Shown piece by piece: positions 19,232 to 28,223 of a DNA stretch of 64,000 bases. How positions within the stretch are numbered: position 1 is the stretch's first letter; every line of letters begins with the position of its first letter. Under the pieces are notes generated by a model, which was not told the DNA's origin, did not search any database, and saw only the letters and a program-made list of their open reading frames with translations. The position numbers were made by a program, and so were the translations under genes. This DNA is from Pseudomonas baltica (lineage in GTDB: Bacteria > Pseudomonadota > Gammaproteobacteria > Pseudomonadales > Pseudomonadaceae), in contig NZ_CP134771.1 of the NCBI RefSeq assembly GCF_031880315.1, positions 6,015,001 to 6,079,000 of the forward strand, in the 5' to 3' direction.

Positions 19232-20284
19232 TCATGAAGCTCGGTGGGGCAAGGTCTCGTCGATGACGATGCGCAGTTGCGGGTGCATCTGCGGTGGGAT
19301 GTCCAGATCGCCGTTGGCGTACAGCAGGTGCTGGATGGCGGCGTCGGCCTGGCCTTCCGGATCCTGATCGAGCACCAGTGACAGCACGCCCTCGCGCAGC
19401 AACCGGGCGTGTTGCTGGCTGGCCTCGTGAGTGATCCAGGCGGGGCGGATATTGCGCGCCAGCAGGGCTTGGCGGATCCCTTCGGAACCGGCGCCGGTGT
19501 TGTAGATGGCGGCCAGGGTGGCGCCGTTGTCCAGGGCGTGGTGCACGGCGCGGGCGGTGAGGGCGTCGTCGTCGTGGCACTCGACCGGGGCGCTGATCTG
19601 CAGGTGAGGCGCGCGCTCGTGCAGCACCTGCATGAAACCGCCGATGCGCTGCTGGTGGGCGTGGTAGAGCAGCGAGTTGGTGATCAGCAGCACCTGGCCA
19701 CCGTTTGGGCAGGCCCCCAGCCACTGCCCCAGCAGGCGCCCGGCACTGCGCCCGGCCACATGATTGTCGATGCCGATGTAGGTGGCGCCCACCAGCCCGG
19801 ACAGGCTGCTGGTGAGCAACACCACCGGCACGCCGCGGGCGATCTGCAGTTGCAGGGCGGCGCGGATCGCGGGGGTGTCGTGGGCGACCACGATCAGCCC
19901 CTGGCGCGCAGTGCGCGGACGATTGATGAAGTCGAGCAGGTCTTGCGGGTTGCGGTCGTGCCAGGTCTGGTGTTGCAGCACCAGGCGAGCCTTGAGCAGC
20001 CGTGCCTGGCGCTGGAAGGCCTGAGTCAGGCGCTGGTAGTGGTCGGTGTGGCTTTCGACCATCAACAGGTCGAAGCGCAGCAGGCCATGCACGGGTGAGG
20101 GCAGCAGGCGCCGCAGGCCCAGCGTGCGTGCGGCGTTGAGCACCTTGCGGCGTTTGACGTCTGAAACGCTGCCGCGCTCGTTGAGCACGCGATCGACGGT
20201 GCTCAGGCTGACCCCGGCCAGTTCGGCCACGTCAGTCAGGCCTTTTTTGTGTTTAGCGCTATCCAAGACGACCCTTCCGTGCAT
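19232..20284 (-). CDS. LacI-family transcriptional regulator
   Basis: 350-residue repressor with an N-terminal LacI helix-turn-helix (about residues 15-60: LTDVAELAGVSLSTVDRVLNERGSVSDVKRRKVLNAARTLG) and a periplasmic-binding-protein-like sensor domain. VDRVLN in place of VSRVLN, and the TPAIRAALQLQIARGVPVVLL region, resemble the sugar-responsive 'substrate-binding' LacI subgroup. It lies 141 bp upstream of and in line with dehydrogenase triplet 2 and may control it. The start is uncertain because no strong ribosome-binding site precedes the ATG. Confidence 0.88.
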   Translation of the reverse strand: MHGRVVLDSAKHKKGLTDVAELAGVSLSTVDRVLNERGSVSDVKRRKVLNAARTLGLRRLLPSPVHGLLRFDLLMVESHTDHYQRLTQAFQRQARLLKARLVLQHQTWHDRNPQDLLDFINRPRTARQGLIVVAHDTPAIRAALQLQIARGVPVVLLTSSLSGLVGATYIGIDNHVAGRSAGRLLGQWLGACPNGGQVLLITNSLLYHAHQQRIGGFMQVLHERAPHLQISAPVECHDDDALTARAVHHALDNGATLAAIYNTGAGSEGIRQALLARNIRPAWITHEASQQHARLLREGVLSLVLDQDPEGQADAAIQHLLYANGDLDIPPQMHPQLRIVIDETLPHRAS

Positions 20285-20568
20285 GTTGCTTTGGTGGTGG
20301 GTGAATGTTGCCGGCCCCTCGGCAAGTGCGCTTTGCCCCCTCGGCGTCGAATACCTGTGGACGCCAAGTGTGGTCGCGAAGGCGCCCTGAGTTACAACGC
20401 AAATCCCGAGGCGAGCCTGCCAGGCGGCGCTGAATATACCGGTAGAAGGTGGCCGATGTCAGCGCCGCTCGCCTGTGACCCTGCGCGACTGATACGATCC
20501 ACCCCCTGAACGCTTGATTGCAGCGCGCCTCGAATCACACCTGAAACCGCCGGGAAAACACACAGACA
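20285..20568. other. Divergent intergenic region between two LacI genes
   Basis: 284 bp between two outward-facing regulator genes. A GGCGTC...GACGCC inverted repeat with an 11-base spacer lies near 20343-20365. No match to the GGTAACGCTACC-type operator found at 23113 and 23202 was seen here. Confidence 0.4.
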
Positions 20569-21618
20569 ATGACGGGCAAGACTCCGGACAGCAGCCGCCG
20601 CGCCGGCCGTGGCGTTACCTTGGGCGATGTCGCCCGATTGGCCGGCGTGGCACCGATGACGGTCTCGCGCTGCCTCAATCAGCCCGATACCGTGCGCAGC
20701 GAAACCCGCCTCAAGGTGCAGCGCGCCATCGATCAGACCGGCTATGTGCAAAACCGCCTGGCCGGCTCCCTGGCAAGCAACCGCAGCCGGTTGGTGGCGG
20801 TGGTGCTGCCAATGGTCACCAACCCGATATTTTCCGACACCTTCCAGGCCATCAACGACCGCCTGACCCGCTCCGGCTACCAAGTGCTGCTGGGTATCTC
20901 CGGCTACCAGAGCGAGCAAGAACAAGAACTGCTGGACGTGATCCTCAGCCGCCGCCCCGACGGCATCATCCTCACCGGTACCCTGCACACGCCCGCCAGT
21001 CGCAATCGGCTGCGCGCTGCCGGGGTGCCGGTGGTCGAGACATGGGATTTGAGCCCCGAGCCGATCGACATGCTGGTGGGCTTTTCCCATGAGCAAGTGG
21101 GCCGCGAGGTCGCCCGCCACCTGCTGGGGCGCGGCTACGAGCAGTTCGCCTTGCTGGCCGTCAACGACCCACGCGGCCTGCGGCGTGCCGACAGTTTCAT
21201 CAAGGCGCTGGCCGAGCGCGACCTCACCGAGGTGCCGCAGCAGGTGTTCCAGGGCCTGCCGACCCTGGCCCATGGCCGCACGGGGCTGAGCGTGCTGCTC
21301 GACGGCATCGAACTGTCGGCGCAGCGGCCGTTGATGATCGTCTGCACTTCCGACACCATCGCCCATGGCGTACTGACCGAGGCTGCGGCCCGTGGCATTC
21401 GGGTGCCGCAGGAGCTGGCGGTGATGGGTTTTGGCGACATGAACTTCGCCAGTCATACCTTCCCGGCGTTGTCGACGGTGCGCATCGATGGCAAGCACAT
21501 GGGCGATTGCGCCGCGCAAATGCTGCTGGAGCGGCTGCTGGGCCAGACGACGCAAAACGCGGCAATCGATATCGGCTTTACCTTGATGGAGCGCGGCAGC
21601 ACCGCCTCAGCCCAGTAA
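20569..21618 (+). CDS. LacI-family regulator, GntR-like (gluconate/sugar-acid type)
   Basis: 349-residue repressor. The helix-turn-helix at about residues 16-62 (VTLGDVARLAGVAPMTVSRCLNQPDTVRSETRLKVQRAIDQTGYVQNRLAG) is of the GntR/IdnR kind, and the sensor domain carries LVAVVLPMVTNPIFSDTFQAI and RPDGIILTG. The operators ATGGTAGC-GTTACCAT and its inverse between 23048 and 23280 fit a LacI dimer, so this protein is the best candidate controller of the symporter and dehydratase genes next door (inference). Confidence 0.9.
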   Translation: MTGKTPDSSRRAGRGVTLGDVARLAGVAPMTVSRCLNQPDTVRSETRLKVQRAIDQTGYVQNRLAGSLASNRSRLVAVVLPMVTNPIFSDTFQAINDRLTRSGYQVLLGISGYQSEQEQELLDVILSRRPDGIILTGTLHTPASRNRLRAAGVPVVETWDLSPEPIDMLVGFSHEQVGREVARHLLGRGYEQFALLAVNDPRGLRRADSFIKALAERDLTEVPQQVFQGLPTLAHGRTGLSVLLDGIELSAQRPLMIVCTSDTIAHGVLTEAAARGIRVPQELAVMGFGDMNFASHTFPALSTVRIDGKHMGDCAAQMLLERLLGQTTQNAAIDIGFTLMERGSTASAQ

Positions 21619-21652
21619 CCCCAGCCCCAGACAGGGTTCGATGGGGTGGCTA

Positions 21653-23047
21653 TCAACTAGGCGACTCGGCCCTGCGCGGCTGGCCAGGCTTGAGCAACTC
21701 ACTGATTCCCATGGTCAGCAACGGGCTGGCCAGGGCGAAATACGAGCTGTCGATACCATAGGGGTTGCCCGCCAGAAACCACGCGATCGTGCTGATCACC
21801 GACAGAATGATCCCGGCCAGTGCACCACGCGGTGTACCGAAGCGCGGGGCGTAAAAGCACATCAGCACCACCACCGCCAGGGTGGCCCGTAGCGCCTTGC
21901 CGAGGAAGGCGATCATCAACAGCTTGTCGGCATACATCGCCAGGATCAGCGGCGCGAATCCCAGCACCAGAATCGCCACGCGGATAAAGATCCCGGACTT
22001 GCGATCGTTACCTTCCTTGTTGAACATCGGGTTGTAGAAGTCTTTCATCGCCAGGGTGGCCGAGGCCAGGGTCCCGGCCGAGATCCCACCGAACAGCGCC
22101 CCCGCCAGACCGATCACCACCAGGCTGGCGGCGAGTGTCGGCATGTGGGTGATCAGCACCGGCAGCGCGTCGATGGATTTGATCCCGGGATAGAGCAGGG
22201 CGCTGCACATGCCGATCAGGGCGGTGGCCAGGCCGAACGGGATCATCAGGCTCGAGACATACAGGCAGGCGCGCTTGGCGGTCTTTTCGTCGTCGCTGCT
22301 CACCAGTGCCTGAATCACGTACTGGGTGGCGAAGATCGAACCGATGCCGCCGATCATCCAGGCGAAGATCTGCCCCCAGCCCACGGCGTCCCAGGCGAAC
22401 ATCTGCGCCGGCAACTGGGCTTGCAAGGCCGTGATGCCGCCGGACGACTTGAGCGCGAAGACCAGCGCCACAAGGATGCCGATGTACTTGATCAGGGCAT
22501 GCACAAAGTTGGTGTACACCACCGAGCGCATGCCGCCGAGGCTGACGTAGAACACCGTGACGATGCCGACCAGTACGATGGCGAGGTTCTTGTCGATGTC
22601 CAGTACTGCGGCCAAGACAGCGCCGCCGCTGGCATAGAGCGCCACGCAGACGATGCTCAGGGCGAAGATGGTCAGGATGGATGCCGCGTAGCGCACCCCT
22701 TCGCCGTAGTTTTGCGCAAGGATGGCAGAGATGGTGTTGAGACCGGTTTCCTTGTACTTCTTGGCCATGACGTAGGCCAGCAACAAGAAGCCCAGGGACA
22801 GGGCGACCAGGTTCCAGGCGGCGGAGATGCCGATTTCGAAGCCTTTCTGCGCGGTCCCCAGGCTGACCGAACTGCCGATGAATTCCGACAGCAGCAGCGC
22901 GCCGATCAGGTAGGCCGGGAAGCTGCGGCCACCGTTGGTGAAGCCTTCGCTGCTTTTGGCGTGTCTGCGCACCGCGTAGCCGATCAAGGTCATGACCACG
23001 AAGTACACGACGGTTAGGCACAGGATGATGACGGTTCTAGTGCTCAT
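21653..23047 (-). CDS. Sodium:solute symporter family protein
   Basis: 464-residue inner-membrane protein with about 13 hydrophobic helices and the SSS signature region (LGGMRSVVYTNFVHALIKYIGIL and GLAGALFGGISAGTLASATLAMKDFY). It would import a sugar acid or related solute with sodium. The start at 23047 (MSTRTVII) is chosen because GGAG lies six bases upstream. Its promoter region carries an operator at 23113-23128 shared with the divergent dehydratase gene. Confidence 0.92.
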   Translation of the reverse strand: MSTRTVIILCLTVVYFVVMTLIGYAVRRHAKSSEGFTNGGRSFPAYLIGALLLSEFIGSSVSLGTAQKGFEIGISAAWNLVALSLGFLLLAYVMAKKYKETGLNTISAILAQNYGEGVRYAASILTIFALSIVCVALYASGGAVLAAVLDIDKNLAIVLVGIVTVFYVSLGGMRSVVYTNFVHALIKYIGILVALVFALKSSGGITALQAQLPAQMFAWDAVGWGQIFAWMIGGIGSIFATQYVIQALVSSDDEKTAKRACLYVSSLMIPFGLATALIGMCSALLYPGIKSIDALPVLITHMPTLAASLVVIGLAGALFGGISAGTLASATLAMKDFYNPMFNKEGNDRKSGIFIRVAILVLGFAPLILAMYADKLLMIAFLGKALRATLAVVVLMCFYAPRFGTPRGALAGIILSVISTIAWFLAGNPYGIDSSYFALASPLLTMGISELLKPGQPRRAESPS

Positions 23048-23112
23048 CTTTTCTCCGGTCTGCTGGTTTTTATGGTTATTGGATTGCCTGTGGCAATTGC
23101 TCTCAGTATGGG

Positions 23113-23128
23113 ATGGTAGCGTTACCAT
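23113..23128. promoter_or_regulatory. LacI-type operator 1
   Basis: Palindrome ATGGTAGC-GTTACCAT, 65 bp before the symporter start. Its core GGTAGCGTTACC is the exact reverse complement of the core of operator 2, and the central CG fits LacI-family half-site geometry. Likely bound by the GntR-like regulator encoded at 20569. Confidence 0.65.
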
Positions 23129-23201
23129 TCAAGCTTTTTTTCAAAGCTAGACGATGGTCTTCCTTGTAGACTTGGTTTGGATGGGATAGGTTTGCTATCA
23201 A

Positions 23202-23217
23202 ATGGTAACGCTACCAA
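23202..23217. promoter_or_regulatory. LacI-type operator 2
   Basis: ATGGTAAC-GCTACCAA lies 64 bp before the dehydratase start and 89 bp centre-to-centre from operator 1. The similar spacing of each site to its own gene suggests one regulator represses both directions, possibly by looping. Confidence 0.65.
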
Positions 23218-23280
23218 CGGTTACCACTGGTCACGACTGTGCAAATAATTTCCAAATACAAGAGTTCAGGAAACCTGAAG

Positions 23281-24483
23281 ATGTCGAAAATCACCTGCGT
23301 GCGTACGCTCCGGCTGCCCGAGCGGCCCAAATTGATCTGGGTGGAAATCGAGACCGACGAAGGCTTGATCGGCCTTGGTGAAACCTTCCGCGGTGCGGCG
23401 ACCGTCGAAGCGGCGGTGCACGAGTTGATCGCGCCGGGGCTGATCGGTCGCGATTCCCGACAGATCGAGGCCATCTCGCTCGAGCTGACCACCCCCTACG
23501 TCGGTTTTCACAGCGCCAGCGCCGAGATCCGTGCCGCCAGCGCGGTGGACATCGCCCTGTGGGACCTCAAGGGCCAGCGCCACGGTATCCCCATCTATGA
23601 GGCGCTCGGCGGTGCCTGCCGCGATCGCATCCGGGTGTACAACACCTGCGCCGGCTACGACTTCAACACCCAGCAAGGCGCTCGCCGGGAGATCACCGCG
23701 AACGACCGTGCCCAGGGGCCCTACGACGATCAACTGGCCTTCGCTCGCGACGCTGGCGCCCTGGCCGTGAGCCTGGTGGAAGAGGGCTACACGGCCATGA
23801 AGATTTGGCCGTTCGACCGTTTCGCCCGCCAAGCGGGCGCCAACACCATCAGCCTCGCCGAGGTGCAGCAGGGCGTCGAAGCCTTCCGCCAGATCCGCAA
23901 GGCGGTGGGCAATCGCATCGAGATCATGTGCGAGCTGCACAGCCTGTGGGACAGCGCTGCGGCATTGCGTATCTGCCAGGCCCTGGAAGAGTTCGACGTG
24001 TACTGGGTCGAGGATCCGCTGTGCAAGATGGACGACGCCCAGGCCCTGGCCGACTTGCGCAATCGCACCCGAGTGCCGATCTGCGCCAGCGAGACTCTGG
24101 GTGGCGGCACTGCTTACCGCGATCTGCTGAACGCCGGCAGCATGGACTTTCTGATGCTGGATCTGGTCTGGTGTGGCGGCTTCACCGAAGCCCGCAAGAT
24201 CGCTGCGCTGGCGCAGATCTATAACAAGCCGCTGGCGCCCCACGATTGCACCGGGCCGGTAGCCTTGTTCGCCGGCCTGCAGTTAGGCTTGCATGCACCG
24301 ACTGCCGTGTTGCAGGAAGTGGTGCGCGCGTCGCTGTCGACCTGGTACGGCGAGCTGGTCACGCATTTGCCTGAAATCACTTCAGGTTTTGCTGCGGCAC
24401 CGACCCTGCCTGGGTTGGGTACCGCGTTGCGGCCTGAGGTCAAGCAGCGTCCCGACGCTATCATTCGTGAGACCCGTCGTTGA
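23281..24483 (+). CDS. Mandelate racemase/muconate lactonizing enzyme family dehydratase
   Basis: 400-residue enolase-superfamily enzyme. Capping domain at 1-120; the barrel holds catalytic K174 (in AMKIWPFD), metal ligands E218 (CELHS), E244 (WVEDPL) and E271 (ASET), and H321 (APHDCTGP). This is the mandelate-racemase subgroup layout, typical of acid-sugar dehydratases; the exact sugar acid is unknown. The start at 23281 follows AGGAAA. It lies between a symporter and an MFS permease and below a LacI operator, so it probably performs the first step in use of an imported aldonate or uronate. Confidence 0.88.
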   Translation: MSKITCVRTLRLPERPKLIWVEIETDEGLIGLGETFRGAATVEAAVHELIAPGLIGRDSRQIEAISLELTTPYVGFHSASAEIRAASAVDIALWDLKGQRHGIPIYEALGGACRDRIRVYNTCAGYDFNTQQGARREITANDRAQGPYDDQLAFARDAGALAVSLVEEGYTAMKIWPFDRFARQAGANTISLAEVQQGVEAFRQIRKAVGNRIEIMCELHSLWDSAAALRICQALEEFDVYWVEDPLCKMDDAQALADLRNRTRVPICASETLGGGTAYRDLLNAGSMDFLMLDLVWCGGFTEARKIAALAQIYNKPLAPHDCTGPVALFAGLQLGLHAPTAVLQEVVRASLSTWYGELVTHLPEITSGFAAAPTLPGLGTALRPEVKQRPDAIIRETRR

Positions 24484-24572
24484 TCGCCCATTGAGGACCC
24501 ATTGCACCGCGCAGGCCGCGGATACCCCGCTGGCCTGGCGCTAACCACCGCTGTCCGGTATCGAGAATTACA

Positions 24573-25958
24573 ATGAAAAAAATAGCTTCTCTTCGGCGTT
24601 ATATCGCCGAGCATCGCCGCTTCGAGGTGATCGCTTTACTGTTCATCATGATGATCATCAATCAGGGCGACCGCGCGACCTTGTCTATCGCGGGTGCCAG
24701 CGTCTCCAACGAACTTGGCCTCAGCCACGCAGAAATGGGCTGGCTGTTCTCGGCGTTCGCCTGGGCCTACATGCTGCTGCAACTGCCCGGCGGCCTGGCC
24801 ATCGACCGTTTCGGCAGCGTCAAGGTGCTGGGTATCGCAATCATTGCCTGGTCGGTGTTCACTGCGGCGGTGGGTACCGTTGCCATCATGCCTTTGGGAT
24901 TGGCGTTCTTCGCGGTGTTCGCTTTGCGCTTTCTGGTCGGTGTGGCGGAAGCGCCGTGCTTCCCGGCCAACAGCAAGATCGTGTCGATGTGGTTTCCGAC
25001 CGCCGAGCGCGGCACGGCCACGGCGATCTTCAACGCCTCGCAGTACTTCGCTGCCGTGGTGTTCACGCCGCTGCTGGCGTGGATCTCGACGCGTTGGGGC
25101 TGGCCGTGGATTTTCTACGTGATGGGCGCTGCGGGTATCGCTATCGGCCTGGTGTTCGTGTGGCGCATCAAGGCACCGGTCGACCATGCTTCGCTGAGCG
25201 CCGTCGAGCTCCAGGAGATCCGCGACGGGGGCGCCAATCTGCAGGAGCATCCGCCGTCGGCCGGCAAGAAGCAGAGCTGGGGCGAAACCTGGGCCAGCGC
25301 CAAGGAGTTGCTGGGGCAGCGCATGTTTCTGGGCATCTACATCGCGCAGTTTTGTATCAGCACCCTGACGTTTTTCTTCCTGACCTGGTTTCCGGTCTAC
25401 CTGGTGCAGCAACGCGGCTTGTCGCTCCTCAATGCGGGTCTGTTGGCCGCGATTCCGGCGATCTTCGGTTTTATCGGCGGCATCGGTGGTGGCCTGATTT
25501 CCGACTGGATGCTGCGCAAGGGTGTGTCGCTGACCAAGGCGCGCAAGTTGCCGATCTTCATTGGCATGGCGCTGTCGATGAGCATGATCCTGTGCAACTA
25601 CGTGCAGACCGATGTGCTGGTGGTGGTGTTCATGGCGTTGGCGTTCTTTGGCAAGGGCATGGGCGCACTGGGCTGGGCGATCATCTCCGACGTTTCGCCT
25701 AAACGCAGTGCGGGCATGAACGGCGCGATCTTCAACACCTTCGGCAGCGTCGCCGGGATCGTCACGCCAATCGTGATCGGCTATATGGTGCAGTCCATGG
25801 GGTCGTTCAATGGTGCGTTGATCTATGTGGCGTTGAATGCCGCCGGGGCGTTCATCAGCTATGCGTTCATCGTTGGCGAGCTGCGTCGTCCCGATGATGA
25901 GCTGCCGGTTGCCGACACCGATACTGCGGTGCCCCATGTAGCGTCAACCAGCCTGTAG
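24573..25958 (+). CDS. MFS transporter, anion:cation symporter (sugar-acid) family
   Basis: 461-residue 12-helix permease of the GudP/DgoT/ExuT type. N-terminal helix 1 has MIINQGDRATLSIA, the loop 2-3 motif is GGLAIDRFGSVKVLG, and the central stretch VGVAEAPCFPANSKIVSMWFPTAERGTATAIFN is diagnostic of this family. It would import hexonates or hexuronates with protons and lies 89 bp after the dehydratase, likely in the same operon. A strong terminator follows at 25984. Confidence 0.92.
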   Translation: MKKIASLRRYIAEHRRFEVIALLFIMMIINQGDRATLSIAGASVSNELGLSHAEMGWLFSAFAWAYMLLQLPGGLAIDRFGSVKVLGIAIIAWSVFTAAVGTVAIMPLGLAFFAVFALRFLVGVAEAPCFPANSKIVSMWFPTAERGTATAIFNASQYFAAVVFTPLLAWISTRWGWPWIFYVMGAAGIAIGLVFVWRIKAPVDHASLSAVELQEIRDGGANLQEHPPSAGKKQSWGETWASAKELLGQRMFLGIYIAQFCISTLTFFFLTWFPVYLVQQRGLSLLNAGLLAAIPAIFGFIGGIGGGLISDWMLRKGVSLTKARKLPIFIGMALSMSMILCNYVQTDVLVVVFMALAFFGKGMGALGWAIISDVSPKRSAGMNGAIFNTFGSVAGIVTPIVIGYMVQSMGSFNGALIYVALNAAGAFISYAFIVGELRRPDDELPVADTDTAVPHVASTSL

Positions 25959-25983
25959 CGAGGGGGCTTGCCTTGGAAAGAAG

Positions 25984-26014
25984 CCGCCACCGTGTTTCGG
26001 ATGGCGGTTTTTTT
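25984..26014 (+). terminator. Rho-independent terminator after MFS gene
   Basis: Stem CCGCCACCG-tgttt-CGGATGGCGG (one bulged A) is followed by a run of seven T. It ends the symporter-side catabolic operon. Confidence 0.8.
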
Positions 26015-26036
26015 GCGTATTGGGTGCTTGGAGATT

Positions 26037-26061
26037 GGGGATTGGGGAGTGGGGAATGGGG
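26037..26061 (+). repeat. Heptanucleotide tandem repeat with G-quadruplex pattern
   Basis: Four GGGG runs at 26037, 26044, 26051 and 26058 are separated by ATT, AGT and AAT, giving a strict 7-bp period (GGGGAWT) and a canonical four-tract G4 motif on the plus strand. It lies between two convergent genes (MFS stop 25958, topB stop 26186). The rest of 25959-26185 holds only the terminator and a short REP-like fragment at 25961. Confidence 0.7.
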
Positions 26062-26185
26062 AATGGTCCAGCTCCCATCGGCCATCCGAAAAATCCGCGA
26101 CCCAACAGGCAGTCATGTATAGGTCCTCTGCGTTCAGGTTTTATACCTGCAAGGCGCAGGGCAGTATCAAAACCAAGGCGTTGAT

Positions 26186-28132
26186 TCACGAAGCAGCAGC
26201 CTTTGCCTTGCCGGGCGCGCGCTTCTTGGCGGTGTAGGTGCCCGCTTTGCCTTTGCGTTTACCCTTCCACGGTGGCTTGACCCCGGCAGGGCCAGCGGTG
26301 ATGTTCATGCGCATGCCCATGCAGCGTTCCACGTGCTTGCTCATCCACGCCGATTGGCGAGTGACGAACTCTTCGAGGCTCATTTCGCCGCTTTGCACCA
26401 TGTCCAGTGCTTGCTCCCAGATCGCCGTGGTGCCCGGGTCGGCGATGGCCCGGGGCACGGCGTCGATCAGGCTGAAGGCCGCCGGGCTCGCAGCCAGTGC
26501 CTTGCCATTCTTGGTCAGGTAACCCCGGTCGATCAGGCCCTGGATGATGCCCGCGCGGGTGGCCTCGGTGCCGATGCCGGTAGTGTCCTTGAGTTTTTGC
26601 TTGAGGCGTGGGTCGTCCACCAGTTTGGCGACGTTTTTCATCGCCTTGATCAGGTCGCCTTCGGTAAAGGGTTTCGGGGGTTGCGTCCACAGGTCCTTGG
26701 GGATCGTCTTGGCCACCGTGCAGATATCGCCTGGGGCCAGTGCCGGCAAGGTCTGGACCACTGCAGGTTCGCGGCCCTTGGCGGCGGCCGCTACCGCCTC
26801 GGGCATGGCCCGGCGCCAACCGGGTTCGACGATCACCTTGCCCACGGCCTTGAGCGGTTGCCCGGCGCAGTCGAGATCCACTTGGGTGCGATCAAACTCG
26901 TGGTTGGGCAGAAACTGTGCCAGGTAGCGTGCGCGAACCAGGGTATAGACCGCCCGGTGCTTGCCGGGCAAGCGGGCGAGGTCGACGCTGGCCGCGGTGG
27001 GGATGATGCCATGGTGAGCACTGACCTTGGCATCGTTCCAGGCTCTGGAGCGGCGGCTGGTATCGACGTGGCGCAACAATTCGTTCAACCCTGGGTCGGC
27101 TCGGCCCAGTTGGGCAACGATGCTCGGTGCTTCAGCGTGCTGGCTGAGGGGCAGGTAGCCGCAGTCGCTGCGCGGGTAGGTGATGACCTTGTAGGTTTCA
27201 TACAGGGCCTGGGCCACATCGAGGGTTTCCTGGGCGCCGAGGCCGAGTTTTTTCGAGCAGACCTCCTGCAGGGTGCCGAGGTCAAAGAGCAACGGCGCGG
27301 CTTCACGGACTCGCTCGGTCTTTTGTTTGATGACCCGCGCCTCGCCCGCTTGGGTCATGGCTTGGGCGGCGGCGCGGGCGCTGTCTTGATTGAGGCAGCG
27401 GCCCTGGTCGTCGCAGTGGTCTGGCGGACCTTGCCACTGCGCGGTGAACAGGCTGTCGCTGCGGCGCAACTGCACGTCGATGGCCCAGTACGCCACGGGC
27501 ACGAAGTCGGCGATGCTGCGATCGCGATCGACCACCAGCCGAAGAGTGGGCGTCTGTACCCGGCCCACCGGCAGCACGCCCTGATAGCCGGACTGACGCC
27601 CGAGCAGGGTGAACAGCCGGCTCATGTTCATGCCGATCAGCCAGTCGGCACGCGAGCGACCCAGTGCCGAATGGTAGAGGTTGAAGGTTTCGGCGCCCGG
27701 CTTGAGAGCGCCCAGGGCCTTGCGGATCGAGGCGTCGTCGAGCGCCGACAGCCACAGGCGCTGGATCGGGCCGCGATAGCGACAATGATCGACCAGCTCG
27801 CGGGCGATCATCTCGCCTTCGCGGTCGGCATCAGTGGCGATCACCAGTTCACGGGCCTCGCCAAGCAGGCGCTTGACCGCCTTGTATTGGCTGGCGGTGG
27901 ATTTTTTCACCAGCATTTTCCACTGTACCGGCACGATCGGCAGGTCGCTCAGCACCCAACGTTTGTAGCGCTCGTCGTAGGCGTCCGGCGGGGCGGTCTC
28001 GAGCAGATGACCAATGCACCAGGTGACCGTCACCGCGTTGCCCAGCCAGCAGCCATCGCCACGGCGGGTGGCGCCGAGCACCTTGGCAATGTCCTTGGCT
28101 TGAGAGGGCTTTTCGCAGAGGAACAGACGCAT
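26186..28132 (-). CDS. topB: DNA topoisomerase III
   Basis: 648-residue type IA topoisomerase that relaxes and decatenates single-strand-containing DNA. The N-terminal Toprim domain has EKPSQAKDIAKVLG and the acidic triad D101-D103-E105 (ATDADREGE); the active-site tyrosine is Y319 (VITYPRSDC), and ALGRSRADWLIGMNMSR and LPVGRVQTPTL are type IA motifs. The C-terminus is a Lys/Ala/Gly-rich tail without zinc-ribbon cysteines, as in E. coli TopB. The start at 28132 (MRLFLCEKP) is preferred over a Met two codons earlier. A sigma70-type promoter with an internal LexA box lies just upstream. Confidence 0.95.
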   Translation of the reverse strand: MRLFLCEKPSQAKDIAKVLGATRRGDGCWLGNAVTVTWCIGHLLETAPPDAYDERYKRWVLSDLPIVPVQWKMLVKKSTASQYKAVKRLLGEARELVIATDADREGEMIARELVDHCRYRGPIQRLWLSALDDASIRKALGALKPGAETFNLYHSALGRSRADWLIGMNMSRLFTLLGRQSGYQGVLPVGRVQTPTLRLVVDRDRSIADFVPVAYWAIDVQLRRSDSLFTAQWQGPPDHCDDQGRCLNQDSARAAAQAMTQAGEARVIKQKTERVREAAPLLFDLGTLQEVCSKKLGLGAQETLDVAQALYETYKVITYPRSDCGYLPLSQHAEAPSIVAQLGRADPGLNELLRHVDTSRRSRAWNDAKVSAHHGIIPTAASVDLARLPGKHRAVYTLVRARYLAQFLPNHEFDRTQVDLDCAGQPLKAVGKVIVEPGWRRAMPEAVAAAAKGREPAVVQTLPALAPGDICTVAKTIPKDLWTQPPKPFTEGDLIKAMKNVAKLVDDPRLKQKLKDTTGIGTEATRAGIIQGLIDRGYLTKNGKALAASPAAFSLIDAVPRAIADPGTTAIWEQALDMVQSGEMSLEEFVTRQSAWMSKHVERCMGMRMNITAGPAGVKPPWKGKRKGKAGTYTAKKRAPGKAKAAAS

Positions 28133-28194
28133 GGGCAATCGCTGTCAGGGGAGCGGAATGCACAGGATGAGTAAAAACGGCGGGTTGGGCAAGT

Positions 28195-28223
28195 TTTATC
28201 TGTATGGGTATACAGTGCTTCAA
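28195..28223 (-). promoter_or_regulatory. topB promoter with embedded LexA (SOS) box
   Basis: On the minus strand, TTGAAG (28223-28218) and GATAAA (28200-28195) are separated by exactly 17 bp. The spacer holds CTGT-N8-ACAG at 28200-28215 (CTGTATACCCATACAG), a full match to the gammaproteobacterial LexA consensus. A bound LexA would block RNA polymerase, predicting damage-inducible topB. The -35 overlaps the last codons of the neighbouring regulator gene. Confidence 0.72.
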
